In this document: positions 7,851 to 14,461 of the stretch, in pieces
Layout: every line of letters starts with the position of its first letter
How positions within the stretch are numbered: position 1 is the stretch's first letter
Source of the DNA: DASVAL01 sp035649575
GTDB taxonomy: Bacteria; Planctomycetota; UBA1135; UBA2386
Assembly (NCBI GenBank): GCA_035649575.1
Contig: DASRJH010000055.1
Location: 1-20,579, forward strand
DNA length: 20,579 bases
Reading direction: 5' to 3'
Program-made: the position numbers and the translations under genes
The notes under the pieces: model-generated
What the model was told of the DNA's origin: nothing
What the model saw: only the letters and a program-made list of their open reading frames with translations
Database searches by the model: none

Positions 7851-9005
7851 TCAAAAGGCCAGCGGTACGGCCGGCGTCGCTCCGACCACGGCCTCGCCGT
7901 CCGGTGACACGAGCAGCGCCCGCACGAGCACGACCTGCCCGAAGACCCTGAGCTCGGGCCAGTACAGCTCGCTCCCGATCACCCCCTCGCGCATCACCTG
8001 GCCGACGGTGCTCTGGCCGAGCGAGTTCCGCCAGTCCCCCAGCAGGACCTGCGGCGCCGCGGGCCGTTGCAGCAGCGCCAGTTCCTGGCCGTTCCTGGTG
8101 CGCGGCACGAGCGCGTGGGGCCGATCCAGGCAGAGCTCCAGCACGTGGAAGTGGCCGGGTGCCAGCTCGGTGGCGGCATGGTACGATGCCCGCGACTGGT
8201 CGCGCACGAGGGCGCTGCTGGCGCGTGGCGCCGCGGGCGGTTCGATGGCCAGGTCGTGCCAGGTCACGGCATCGCCGGCCGACCAGGTGCCGAAGGAGCC
8301 GCGCGGGAACGCGCCATCGAACGCCTGCAAGACCACCGCGTCGTCGAAGGTCGCCCGCAGTCGGAAGCCGTCGACCTGCAGCGCCAGCGTGTGCGGATCC
8401 AGGTCCGTGGCCGGGGCCGGTCCGCGCGCGAGTACGATCACGCCGGCGCCGAACTGGCGTTCGAGCCGCAACTCGCCAGCGCCGCGGTCCCAGACGAAGC
8501 GATAGTGCTGCTTGTCGTCGAGCCAGCGTGCGGCGACACCGCAGACACTGGAAGCACCGCCGCCGCTGCACGTCGCCACGACGCGATAGCTGCTCGCTTC
8601 CGCGGGGCCCGTGCAACGCGCAACCCAGCTCGGCTTCGATCCCCCACCACCGCGCGTCTCGGTCCAGCCGTCGCTGTCGAGCGGAATAGCGCGTGCGCCG
8701 ACCGCGTTGGCCGCCGACACGGCCACGGCCACGGCCGCCTGTTCGGGCACGGCGAACGACAACGAGAGGGGCTTGCCCGCGGCGTCGGCGCCGAAGTGCA
8801 CGTCGTAATGGCCAGCCGGCAGCGTCACGGGCGACGGGCGGGGCCCGCGCAGCCGCACGCGGACTTCACCGGCGATGCTGACCGCAGCGTCGCTGCCGCG
8901 CACGTGCCACGTCGATTGCGCCAACACGGCACTGCCGAGCAGGAGGCCACACGCGAGCGACGCGGCCCGTACGAGCGGTGCGAGCTCGACGTCCATCGAC
9001 CTCAT
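7851..9005 (-). CDS. secreted protein of unknown function with concanavalin-like beta-sandwich
   Basis: I do not recognise a named family for this 384-residue protein. It has a signal peptide (hydrophobic run at about 11-29, ending VLAQ). About residues 125-245 show short alternating strands and phrases such as ARWLDDKQHYRFVWD, LALQVDGFRLRATFDD and GSFGTWSAGDAVTWHDLAIEPP. These resemble LamG or 3-keto-disaccharide-hydrolase (DUF1080) beta-sandwiches: a ligand-covered surface followed by a remark that the domain is not coloured by context. No catalytic residues can be assigned. The ATG at 9005 overlaps the exonuclease TGA as ATGA, which suggests translational coupling; a second ATG at 8996 is equally compatible with the signal peptide. 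A role in binding extracellular carbohydrate is an inference from fold only. Confidence 0.7.
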   Translation of the reverse strand: MRSMDVELAPLVRAASLACGLLLGSAVLAQSTWHVRGSDAAVSIAGEVRVRLRGPRPSPVTLPAGHYDVHFGADAAGKPLSLSFAVPEQAAVAVAVSAANAVGARAIPLDSDGWTETRGGGGSKPSWVARCTGPAEASSYRVVATCSGGGASSVCGVAARWLDDKQHYRFVWDRGAGELRLERQFGAGVIVLARGPAPATDLDPHTLALQVDGFRLRATFDDAVVLQAFDGAFPRGSFGTWSAGDAVTWHDLAIEPPAAPRASSALVRDQSRASYHAATELAPGHFHVLELCLDRPHALVPRTRNGQELALLQRPAAPQVLLGDWRNSLGQSTVGQVMREGVIGSELYWPELRVFGQVVLVRALLVSPDGEAVVGATPAVPLAF

Positions 9006-9565
9006 GCGCCGGCGACCCCGTGAACGCGCAACATGTTGCAGAACAGCGCCCCCTGCTCGCGCGCATCGTCGAGGGCTACGTGGTTGTGCGGCAGCGGGTC
9101 GCTCCACTCGGGTGGCAGCGAGCTTCTCGCGCAGTCGCTGTAGTCGCACTCGAGCATCGCCATCGCGTAAGTCTTCACGTCGAGCGCCGCGTGGCCGAAC
9201 GGCGAACCGCCGTGGAAGCGCATCAGATACCAGTAGACCCACATGAAGTCGTAGCCGGCGGGCCAGGCGACGAAGACGACGCGGCCCGGCAGCGCGCGCA
9301 GCCACTTCGCATAACGCGGCATCGCCGTCTCGGGAGCCTCGGGGTTCTCGCGCGCCTTCGCGAGCGCCTCTGGAAACCCGGCCCACCACTTCGTCGTGGC
9401 CGGATGCGGAGCCGCGCCGGCCAGCGGCAACAGGTTCACGGTGAACTCGCCGACGACCGTCTTGTCGGCGCGGTAGGCAACCGACGCGAAGCTCAGCATC
9501 GAGTTCGGGCCGGGGATCGGCCCATCGGCCTCGACATCGGTGCTGACGTAGATCTCGTCTGCCAT
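9002..9565 (-). CDS. DEDDh-type 3'-5' exonuclease (DnaQ-like)
   Basis: The product (187 aa) is a single nuclease domain of the DnaQ/RNase T superfamily. The acidic residues D10 and E12 (STDVEADGP), a third acid at D106 (PAGYDFMW), and H162 with D167 in HVALDDA give the full DEDDh set that binds two metal ions. The absence of a signal peptide indicates a cytoplasmic enzyme. Whether the substrate is RNA or DNA cannot be decided; the small size is compatible with an exoribonuclease or a proofreading-type accessory nuclease. The ATG at 9565 is chosen because the conserved DxE motif follows ten residues later; longer in-frame openings extend into the stem-loop region. The stop overlaps the start of the next gene by four bases. 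Confidence 0.85.
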   Translation of the reverse strand: MADEIYVSTDVEADGPIPGPNSMLSFASVAYRADKTVVGEFTVNLLPLAGAAPHPATTKWWAGFPEALAKARENPEAPETAMPRYAKWLRALPGRVVFVAWPAGYDFMWVYWYLMRFHGGSPFGHAALDVKTYAMAMLECDYSDCARSSLPPEWSDPLPHNHVALDDAREQGALFCNMLRVHGVAGA

Positions 9566-9598
9566 GTGGGCGCGTCCTCGCCACGCAACGCGGTGATG

Positions 9599-9647
9599 CC
9601 GCTGCCGACGCCATCTGGCGCGGCAGCGCCAGATGGCAAGGCAGCGG
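9599..9647. repeat. long stem-loop 1 of the 9599-9775 cluster
   Basis: A perfect 12-bp stem (9610-9621 with 9626-9637) is capped by the loop GGCA. It is extended outward by eight more pairs (9599-9606 with 9640-9647) after a small three-by-two-base internal loop. It lies 34 bases upstream of the exonuclease start and has no adjacent T-run. Twenty pairs at this spacing are very unlikely by chance. Confidence 0.8.
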
Positions 9648-9666
9648 AGGAGTGTCGCGCTGCAGG

Positions 9667-9701
9667 GCCGGGGATCGTCGCGGCACGCGACGATTCCCGG
9701 C
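9667..9701. repeat. long stem-loop 2 of the 9599-9775 cluster
   Basis: A 16-bp stem (9667-9682 with 9686-9701) surrounds the three-base loop GCA. The only irregular pair is G9673 opposite T9695, which is a G-U wobble in plus-strand RNA but an A-C mismatch in minus-strand RNA. The tip CGCGGCA is shared with stem-loop 1. Confidence 0.8.
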
Positions 9702-9710
9702 GCTGGCGGC

Positions 9711-9736
9711 GCAACGTGCATCTTGCCTCACGTTGC
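9711..9736. repeat. stem-loop 3 of the 9599-9775 cluster
   Basis: GCAACGTG (9711-9718) is the exact reverse complement of CACGTTGC (9729-9736), with a ten-base loop. Confidence 0.6.
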
Positions 9737-9755
9737 ATCGGGCTGCACCCAACTC

Positions 9756-9775
9756 CCCGGCTTCTGGCGGCCGGG
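9756..9775 (-). terminator. stem-loop 4, just downstream of the lipoprotein gene
   Basis: CCCGGC (9756-9761) pairs with GCCGGG (9770-9775) around an eight-base loop, 17 bases beyond the lipoprotein stop on the minus strand. It is the best-placed terminator candidate for that gene but has no T-run. Confidence 0.35.
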
Positions 9776-9792
9776 TCTCTGCCGGCGGTGCT

Positions 9793-10617
9793 TCAGCGCG
9801 CGGGGGCGGCCGGCTCCGACGAGTTCAGCTCCACGGGCAGACTGAACAGCCCGTGCGGCGTCTGGCACGACAGCAGGCCACCGACCGTGAACTCGGCGGA
9901 GTGATTCTTCGCCATGTTCACGATCATGCCGATGCTCTTGGCTCGGCCCTGCCGCATGGTCAGCGCGACCCGCCCCGTGCCACCGGCAGGCACGCTGCGG
10001 AACGATTCGGTCTTCAGCAGGTCGTACTTCTTGCCGTTGAGCCGCAGCCACGTCTCGACCGAACCGAAGCTCAGCGGGAAGCTGTTCGTGTTCTCGAGCT
10101 TCAGGAACACCGTGAACTCACCCTCGCCCGGGTTGCCGCGCACGCCGTCGAGCGAGATCCTCGGGATCTTCGGCATCGGGATCACCTTGGTCGCCGAGAA
10201 CGCGATCGGACCGAAGCCGACCGGGTTGACCGTACCGCGAAGCGTGACGCGCACGCCTTCTTCGGCCAGCACGTCTTCGATCTGCTTGCCGACGTCCTTC
10301 ATCTCGATCTGGAACGGCAGCGTCACGGTCTGCGTGCCGTGCGACTTCATCGGGCGCAACTCGGCGAAGGTCTCGGCGAACAGCGGGCTGTCGTGCAGGT
10401 CGACGCCGTAGTCGACCTGCTGGATCTCGAGCGGGCCGTTCATCTCGTTGTGGATCGCGACCTTGCCGACGAACTGGATCATGTCGGGCGTGATCACGGT
10501 CGCCCCGAACTGGCTCACTTCCACGGTCGGTGGCATCGGAACGACGGGGCCGGAAGCGCACGCAGCGAAGAACAAAGGCGACACGAGCGCCGCCGCCGAA
10601 ATCCATGGATGCTTCAT
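9793..10617 (-). CDS. lipoprotein with two LEA14/WHy-type domains
   Basis: The product (274 aa) begins with a lipoprotein signal peptide and a lipobox ending FAAC, with the acylated cysteine at C20. Two similar beta-sandwich segments follow (roughly 30-145 and 150-255). Each has the hallmarks of the WHy domain of LEA14-like proteins: a conserved strand with Asn (VAIHNEMNGPLEIQQVDYGVDL and LKLENTNSFPLSFGSVETWL), then a stretch rising to a basic-polar turn (RPMKSHGTQTVTLPFQI and RSVPAGGTGRVALTM). Bacterial WHy proteins are associated with desiccation or stress protection and with envelope lipoproteins of unknown job. Here it would be anchored to a membrane facing the periplasm. The gene starts at 10617, divergent from the beta-oxidation gene, and is followed by the stem-loop cluster. 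Confidence 0.8.
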   Translation of the reverse strand: MKHPWISAAALVSPLFFAACASGPVVPMPPTVEVSQFGATVITPDMIQFVGKVAIHNEMNGPLEIQQVDYGVDLHDSPLFAETFAELRPMKSHGTQTVTLPFQIEMKDVGKQIEDVLAEEGVRVTLRGTVNPVGFGPIAFSATKVIPMPKIPRISLDGVRGNPGEGEFTVFLKLENTNSFPLSFGSVETWLRLNGKKYDLLKTESFRSVPAGGTGRVALTMRQGRAKSIGMIVNMAKNHSAEFTVGGLLSCQTPHGLFSLPVELNSSEPAAPAR

Positions 10618-10803
10618 TGATGACCGCTCTGGAAAGGGTGCAAGGCGGGGTTGGTTCCTGGTCCCGCGACATCGAGAAAGTCGATCCGCAACGCCGTCCG
10701 ACTTGAGACAGGATCGCGGGAGCGGGAGGACGCGACCGCGGATCCCGTGCCATGGGGTTCGCGGTTGCTGGCGCGGTTTCGTTTTCTCGCAACCTGCATG
10801 CGC

Positions 10804-10846
10804 GCTGCAGCTCGCGCCCGCTGTAGCGCCCGGGACGACGCCTGGG
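10804..10846 (+). promoter_or_regulatory. two small hairpins in the leader of the beta-oxidation gene
   Basis: GCTGCAG (10804-10810) pairs with CTGTAGC (10821-10827), and CCCGGG (10829-10834) with CCTGGG (10841-10846). Each has one G-U pair that is only paired in plus-strand RNA. They end 16 bases before the ATG at 10863. The rest of the 10618-10862 gap shows no recognisable promoter. A regulatory role is speculative. Confidence 0.25.
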
Positions 10847-10862
10847 TACCTTGCGCCGCCCC

Positions 10863-12887
10863 ATGAGCTTCACGCACGCAGATCGCACCATCCAGAAGGT
10901 CGCCGTCATCGGCTCGGGCCAGATCGGCCCGGACATCGCGCTCTACTTCGCGAAGGTATTGAGCCCGTTCGGCGTGCAGACCGTCGTCGTCGACGTCAGC
11001 GAAGACGCGCTCTACAAGGGCAGGCAGAAGCTCGAGAAGAAGGTCCAGAAGGGCGTCGAGTCGGGCGCGTTCATGCCCGATCAGCAGAAGCAGATGCTCG
11101 CATCGGTGATCTTCACGAGCGACTACGGCAAGATCGCGGGCGCCGACCTCGTGGTCGAAGCCGCGACGGAGAACAAGGAGCTCAAGGGCAAGATCTTCGC
11201 CCAGGTCGAGAGTCTCGTCGGCGATCATGCCGTGCTCGTCAGCAACAGCTCGCACCTCGAGCCCGAGGCGATCTTCGCGAACGCGAAGAAGAAGGACCGC
11301 ACCGGGGTCGTGCACTACTTCTTCCCGGCCGAGCGCAACCTGCTCGTCGAAGTCGTGTCGGGCAAGGACACGTCGGCGGCCACGAGGACGTGGCTGATGT
11401 CCTTCTACGAGGCGATCGGCAAGGTGCCGATCCCGGTCAGGTCGCGTTACGGCTACGCGATCGACCCGATCTTCGAAGGTCTGTTCCAGGCGTGCGCGCT
11501 GCTCGCCGAGGCCGGCGTCGGCACGACGAAGCAGATCGACGTCGTGTGCAAGAAGACGTTCGCGATGGGCGTGGGGTCCTTCACCGCGATGAACCTCACG
11601 GGCGGCAATCCGATCACGGCGATCGGACTCGACAACTACACGAAGAAGATCCACTCGTGGTTCCGCACGCCCCAGTCGCTGAAGGACAAGGTCTGGGCGA
11701 AGGCCAATTGGGACACGCCGGCTCGCGGGGAAGTGGTCGACGTGCCCGAGCCCATCGCCGCGCAGATCCGCGACGGGCTGCTCGGTGCATACTTCGGCCT
11801 CTGTGGCGAGATCATCGACGCGGGCCTCTGCACGGTCGCCGACTTCAACATGGGCCTCGACGTCGCGCTCGACATGAAGCCCGCGTTCACGTTCATGAAC
11901 GAGATCTCCACGAGGAAGGCGCTCGAGCTCGTGCGCGCCTACGCGAAGAACCACGCGGGCTTCCCGGTGCCGAAGTGCATCGAGGCGCACGGCGCCGAGA
12001 ACAAGCCGTTCGAGGTGCCCGTCGTGCTGCGCGAAGACCGCGACGGCGTTGCGGTGTTGACGATCCGCCGGCCCAAGGTGCTCAACGCGCTCGACCAATC
12101 GGTGTTCGAGGAGCTGCGCACGCGCTTCCAGCAGTGCGACAAGGACCCGAAGGTCACGGGCATCGTGTTGACGGGGTTCGGCGTGAAGGCGTTCGTCAGC
12201 GGCGCCGACGTGAACTTCCTCGCCAAGATCACGGGGCCCGCGCATGGCGAACAGACGTCGCGCGCCTCGCAGGTGTGTGTCGACGCCGTGCAGGCCGTGC
12301 AGAAGCCCACCGTGGCCGCATTCAACGGTCTCGCGTTCGGCGGCGGCCTCGAGACGGCGATGGCGTGCGAAGCGCGCATCGCGCAGAAGGGCCTGCGCGT
12401 GCTCGCGGGCCAGCCCGAAGCCAACCTCGGCATCATCCCCGGTGCCGGCGGCACCGTGCGCCTGCCGCGCCTGATCGGCCTCGAACGGGCCGCAGAGATG
12501 ATCCGCACCTGCAAGCCCATCAGCAGTGAGAAGGCGCTCGCGTTCGGCCTCATCCGCGAAGAGGTCGACGGCAACCTCGTGGCCCGCGCCGTGCAACTCT
12601 GCAAGGACATGGCGAGCGGCAAGGCGAAGCGTTCGCGCATGGACGAGGGACCGTTGCAGACCGTGCCGGCCAGCCTTCCTGCCGTCGAGATCGGCCACCT
12701 GAGCAAGAAGGTCGATCAGATCATCTGCAAGGCGATCCTCGGCGCGGCGAAGCTGCCGCTCGCGGACGCGGTGTCGTTCGAAGCGAAGTGCTTCGGCGAA
12801 GTCTGCGGCACCGAGGACATGCGCATCGGCGTCGACAACTTCATCAAGAACGGGCCGAAGGCGAAGGCCGCGTTCGTGCATCGCTGA
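10863..12887 (+). CDS. 3-hydroxyacyl-CoA dehydrogenase / enoyl-CoA hydratase fusion
   Basis: The product (674 aa) joins two beta-oxidation activities: hydration of enoyl-CoA and NAD-dependent oxidation of the 3-hydroxyacyl-CoA. The dehydrogenase comes first, the reverse of FadB/FadJ, with the NAD loop GSGQIG (17-22), S127 in SNSS, H151 in HYFFP and E163 in LVEVV. Two C-terminal dehydrogenase domains follow to about 390. The hydratase (about 395-674) keeps VSGADV for the oxyanion hole, E497 in GGGLE and E519 in PEANLG, both catalytic glutamates. The usual active-site Asn of the dehydrogenase (GFxxNR) reads GYAIDP with D201, and HFFNP reads HYFFP. This order is known from archaeal 4-hydroxybutyrate-pathway crotonyl-CoA hydratase/dehydrogenases and some bacteria. 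ATG at 10863 is preferred to TTG at 10851. It appears monocistronic. Confidence 0.92.
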   Translation: MSFTHADRTIQKVAVIGSGQIGPDIALYFAKVLSPFGVQTVVVDVSEDALYKGRQKLEKKVQKGVESGAFMPDQQKQMLASVIFTSDYGKIAGADLVVEAATENKELKGKIFAQVESLVGDHAVLVSNSSHLEPEAIFANAKKKDRTGVVHYFFPAERNLLVEVVSGKDTSAATRTWLMSFYEAIGKVPIPVRSRYGYAIDPIFEGLFQACALLAEAGVGTTKQIDVVCKKTFAMGVGSFTAMNLTGGNPITAIGLDNYTKKIHSWFRTPQSLKDKVWAKANWDTPARGEVVDVPEPIAAQIRDGLLGAYFGLCGEIIDAGLCTVADFNMGLDVALDMKPAFTFMNEISTRKALELVRAYAKNHAGFPVPKCIEAHGAENKPFEVPVVLREDRDGVAVLTIRRPKVLNALDQSVFEELRTRFQQCDKDPKVTGIVLTGFGVKAFVSGADVNFLAKITGPAHGEQTSRASQVCVDAVQAVQKPTVAAFNGLAFGGGLETAMACEARIAQKGLRVLAGQPEANLGIIPGAGGTVRLPRLIGLERAAEMIRTCKPISSEKALAFGLIREEVDGNLVARAVQLCKDMASGKAKRSRMDEGPLQTVPASLPAVEIGHLSKKVDQIICKAILGAAKLPLADAVSFEAKCFGEVCGTEDMRIGVDNFIKNGPKAKAAFVHR

Positions 12888-12896
12888 GAACCCGAT

Positions 12897-12911
12897 GGTC
12901 GATGGACGACC
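12897..12911 (+). terminator. stem-loop after the beta-oxidation gene
   Basis: GGTCG (12897-12901) pairs with CGACC (12907-12911) around a five-base loop, nine bases after the TGA stop. There is no T-run; weak candidate. Confidence 0.25.
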
Positions 12912-12947
12912 GCACCGGCGACTTCCTCGAGTCCTGCATCGATCGCC

Positions 12948-12964
12948 CCGGCCGCAACAGCCGG
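12948..12964 (-). terminator. stem-loop after the DUF1501 gene
   Basis: CCGGC (12948-12952) pairs with GCCGG (12960-12964) around a seven-base loop, 16 bases beyond the DUF1501 stop on the minus strand. With the hairpin at 12897-12911 it may serve the convergent junction. There is no T-run. Confidence 0.25.
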
Positions 12965-12980
12965 CCGCAACCAACGGGTG

Positions 12981-14453
12981 CTACGCCAGGATGTCCGTCA
13001 CGACGTGCGCCGGCTCGACGCCCGTGAGTTTCGTGTCGAGCCCGCGGAAACGGTAGGTGAACCGCGCGTGGTCGATCCCGAGGCAGTGCAGGATCGTCGC
13101 GTGGAAGTCGCGCACGTGCACGGGCTGCGCAGCGACGTTGTAGCAGAAGTCGTCGGTCGCTCCGTACTCGGTCCCGCCGCGAACGCCGCCGCCGGCCAGC
13201 CAAACCGTGAAGCAGCGTCCGTGGTGATCGCGGCCAGCACTCGCGGAGCCGAACTCACCCTGGCTGAACACCGTGCGGCCGAACTCGGTCGCGAAGATCA
13301 CGAGCGTGTCCTCGAGCATGCCGCGCTCGCGCAGGTCGCGGACCACCGCCGCGGTGGGCTGGTCGACGTCGCGGCACTGGTTCGGGAGCTGGCGCGCGAG
13401 CGCGATGTGCTGATCCCAACCGCGATGGAAGAGTTGCACGAAGCGCACGCCGCGCTCGAGCATGCGCCGCGCGAGCAGGCAGTTCGCGGCGTAGCTGCCG
13501 GGCTTGCGCACGTCGGGACCGTAGTTCGCGAGCGTTGCCTGCGTTTCGTCGCCGATGTCGAGCAACTGCGGCACCGACGCCTGCATGCGGAACGCCATCT
13601 CGTAGGCCTTGATGCGCGCCAGGATCTCGGGATCGCCGTACTCGCTCGCCGTGATCGCATCGAGCTCGGCGAGGTCGTCGAGCATGGCGCGGCGTTGCTC
13701 GCGATCGACGCCGTCGGGATTCGCGAGGTGCAGGACGGGATTGCTGCCGGGGCGCAGGGCCACGCCCTGGTGCGACGATGGCAGGAACCCGCTCCCCCAC
13801 AACCGCGAGAAGATCGGCTGCCCAGGGTTCTTGCCCGATCCCTGCGACAGCATCGTCACGAACGCGGGCAGGTTCTCGTTCGCGTTGCCGAGGCCGTACG
13901 AGACCCACGAACCCATGCTCGCATAGCCGGGCAGCTGGTTGCCCGTGCTCATGAACGTGATCGCGGGGTCGTGGTTGATCGCTTCGGTGTTGAGCGACTT
14001 GATCAGACACAGTTCGTCCGCGACGGTCTGGAGGTGCGGCAGCAGGTCGCTGATCCAGAGACCGCTCGCGCCGCAGAGCTTGCCGTTGGCGATCGGCGGC
14101 ACGACGAGGAACTTGCCCTGGCCCGAGGTCATGCCCGTGATGCGCTGCGTTCCCTTGATCGAAGGCGGCAGCTCCTGGCCCGCGAAGTCCCGCAGCGTCT
14201 GCTTCTGATCGAACAGGTCGATGTGGGAGAAACCCTCCGACTGGAACAGGCAGAGCACGCGCTTGCAGCGCGGTGCTATGTGCGGCAGCTCGGCGAGCCC
14301 TCCGTTCGCGGGCCGCGGCGCCGACGACGCGCACGACGAACCGAGTGTTGGCAGCAGCATCGAGCCGAGCGCGATGCGTCCGATGCCATGCGCACCGCTG
14401 CCGAGGAAGGCGCGGCGCGTGAGGTCCAGCTGCGAGCTGTGTGCGGGGTCCAT
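12981..14453 (-). CDS. DUF1501 protein, Tat-exported (sulfatase-like fold)
   Basis: The product (490 aa) opens with a twin-arginine signal, LTRRAFLGSG with R13 and R14, followed by a hydrophobic stretch to about residue 35, as is usual for DUF1501 proteins. Phrases typical of the family are SEGFSHIDLFDQK, MTSGQGKF, CLIKSLNTEAINHDPAITFMSTG, YASMGSWVSYGLG, GVRFVQLFHRGWDQH, and near the C-terminus FATEFGRTVFSQG with AGRDHHG. DUF1501 belongs to the alkaline-phosphatase/sulfatase clan but its reaction is unknown. The start lies eight bases after the stop of the PSD1-type haem gene on the same strand, so the two are very likely one operon and work together outside the cytoplasm, as in many planctomycetes. 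Confidence 0.93.
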   Translation of the reverse strand: MDPAHSSQLDLTRRAFLGSGAHGIGRIALGSMLLPTLGSSCASSAPRPANGGLAELPHIAPRCKRVLCLFQSEGFSHIDLFDQKQTLRDFAGQELPPSIKGTQRITGMTSGQGKFLVVPPIANGKLCGASGLWISDLLPHLQTVADELCLIKSLNTEAINHDPAITFMSTGNQLPGYASMGSWVSYGLGNANENLPAFVTMLSQGSGKNPGQPIFSRLWGSGFLPSSHQGVALRPGSNPVLHLANPDGVDREQRRAMLDDLAELDAITASEYGDPEILARIKAYEMAFRMQASVPQLLDIGDETQATLANYGPDVRKPGSYAANCLLARRMLERGVRFVQLFHRGWDQHIALARQLPNQCRDVDQPTAAVVRDLRERGMLEDTLVIFATEFGRTVFSQGEFGSASAGRDHHGRCFTVWLAGGGVRGGTEYGATDDFCYNVAAQPVHVRDFHATILHCLGIDHARFTYRFRGLDTKLTGVEPAHVVTDILA

Positions 14454-14461
14454 GCGGGGTC

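Noticed and set aside
9599..9701. Stem-loops as CRISPR repeats or integron attC sites
   Set aside because: The arms differ in sequence and spacing, there are no regular direct repeats or spacers, and no cas, integrase or cassette genes lie nearby.
10448..12529. Plus-strand open frame of 693 codons in another frame over the hydratase fusion
   Set aside because: Extremely Arg-rich translation, and it overlaps the opposing lipoprotein gene as well as the real dehydrogenase/hydratase.
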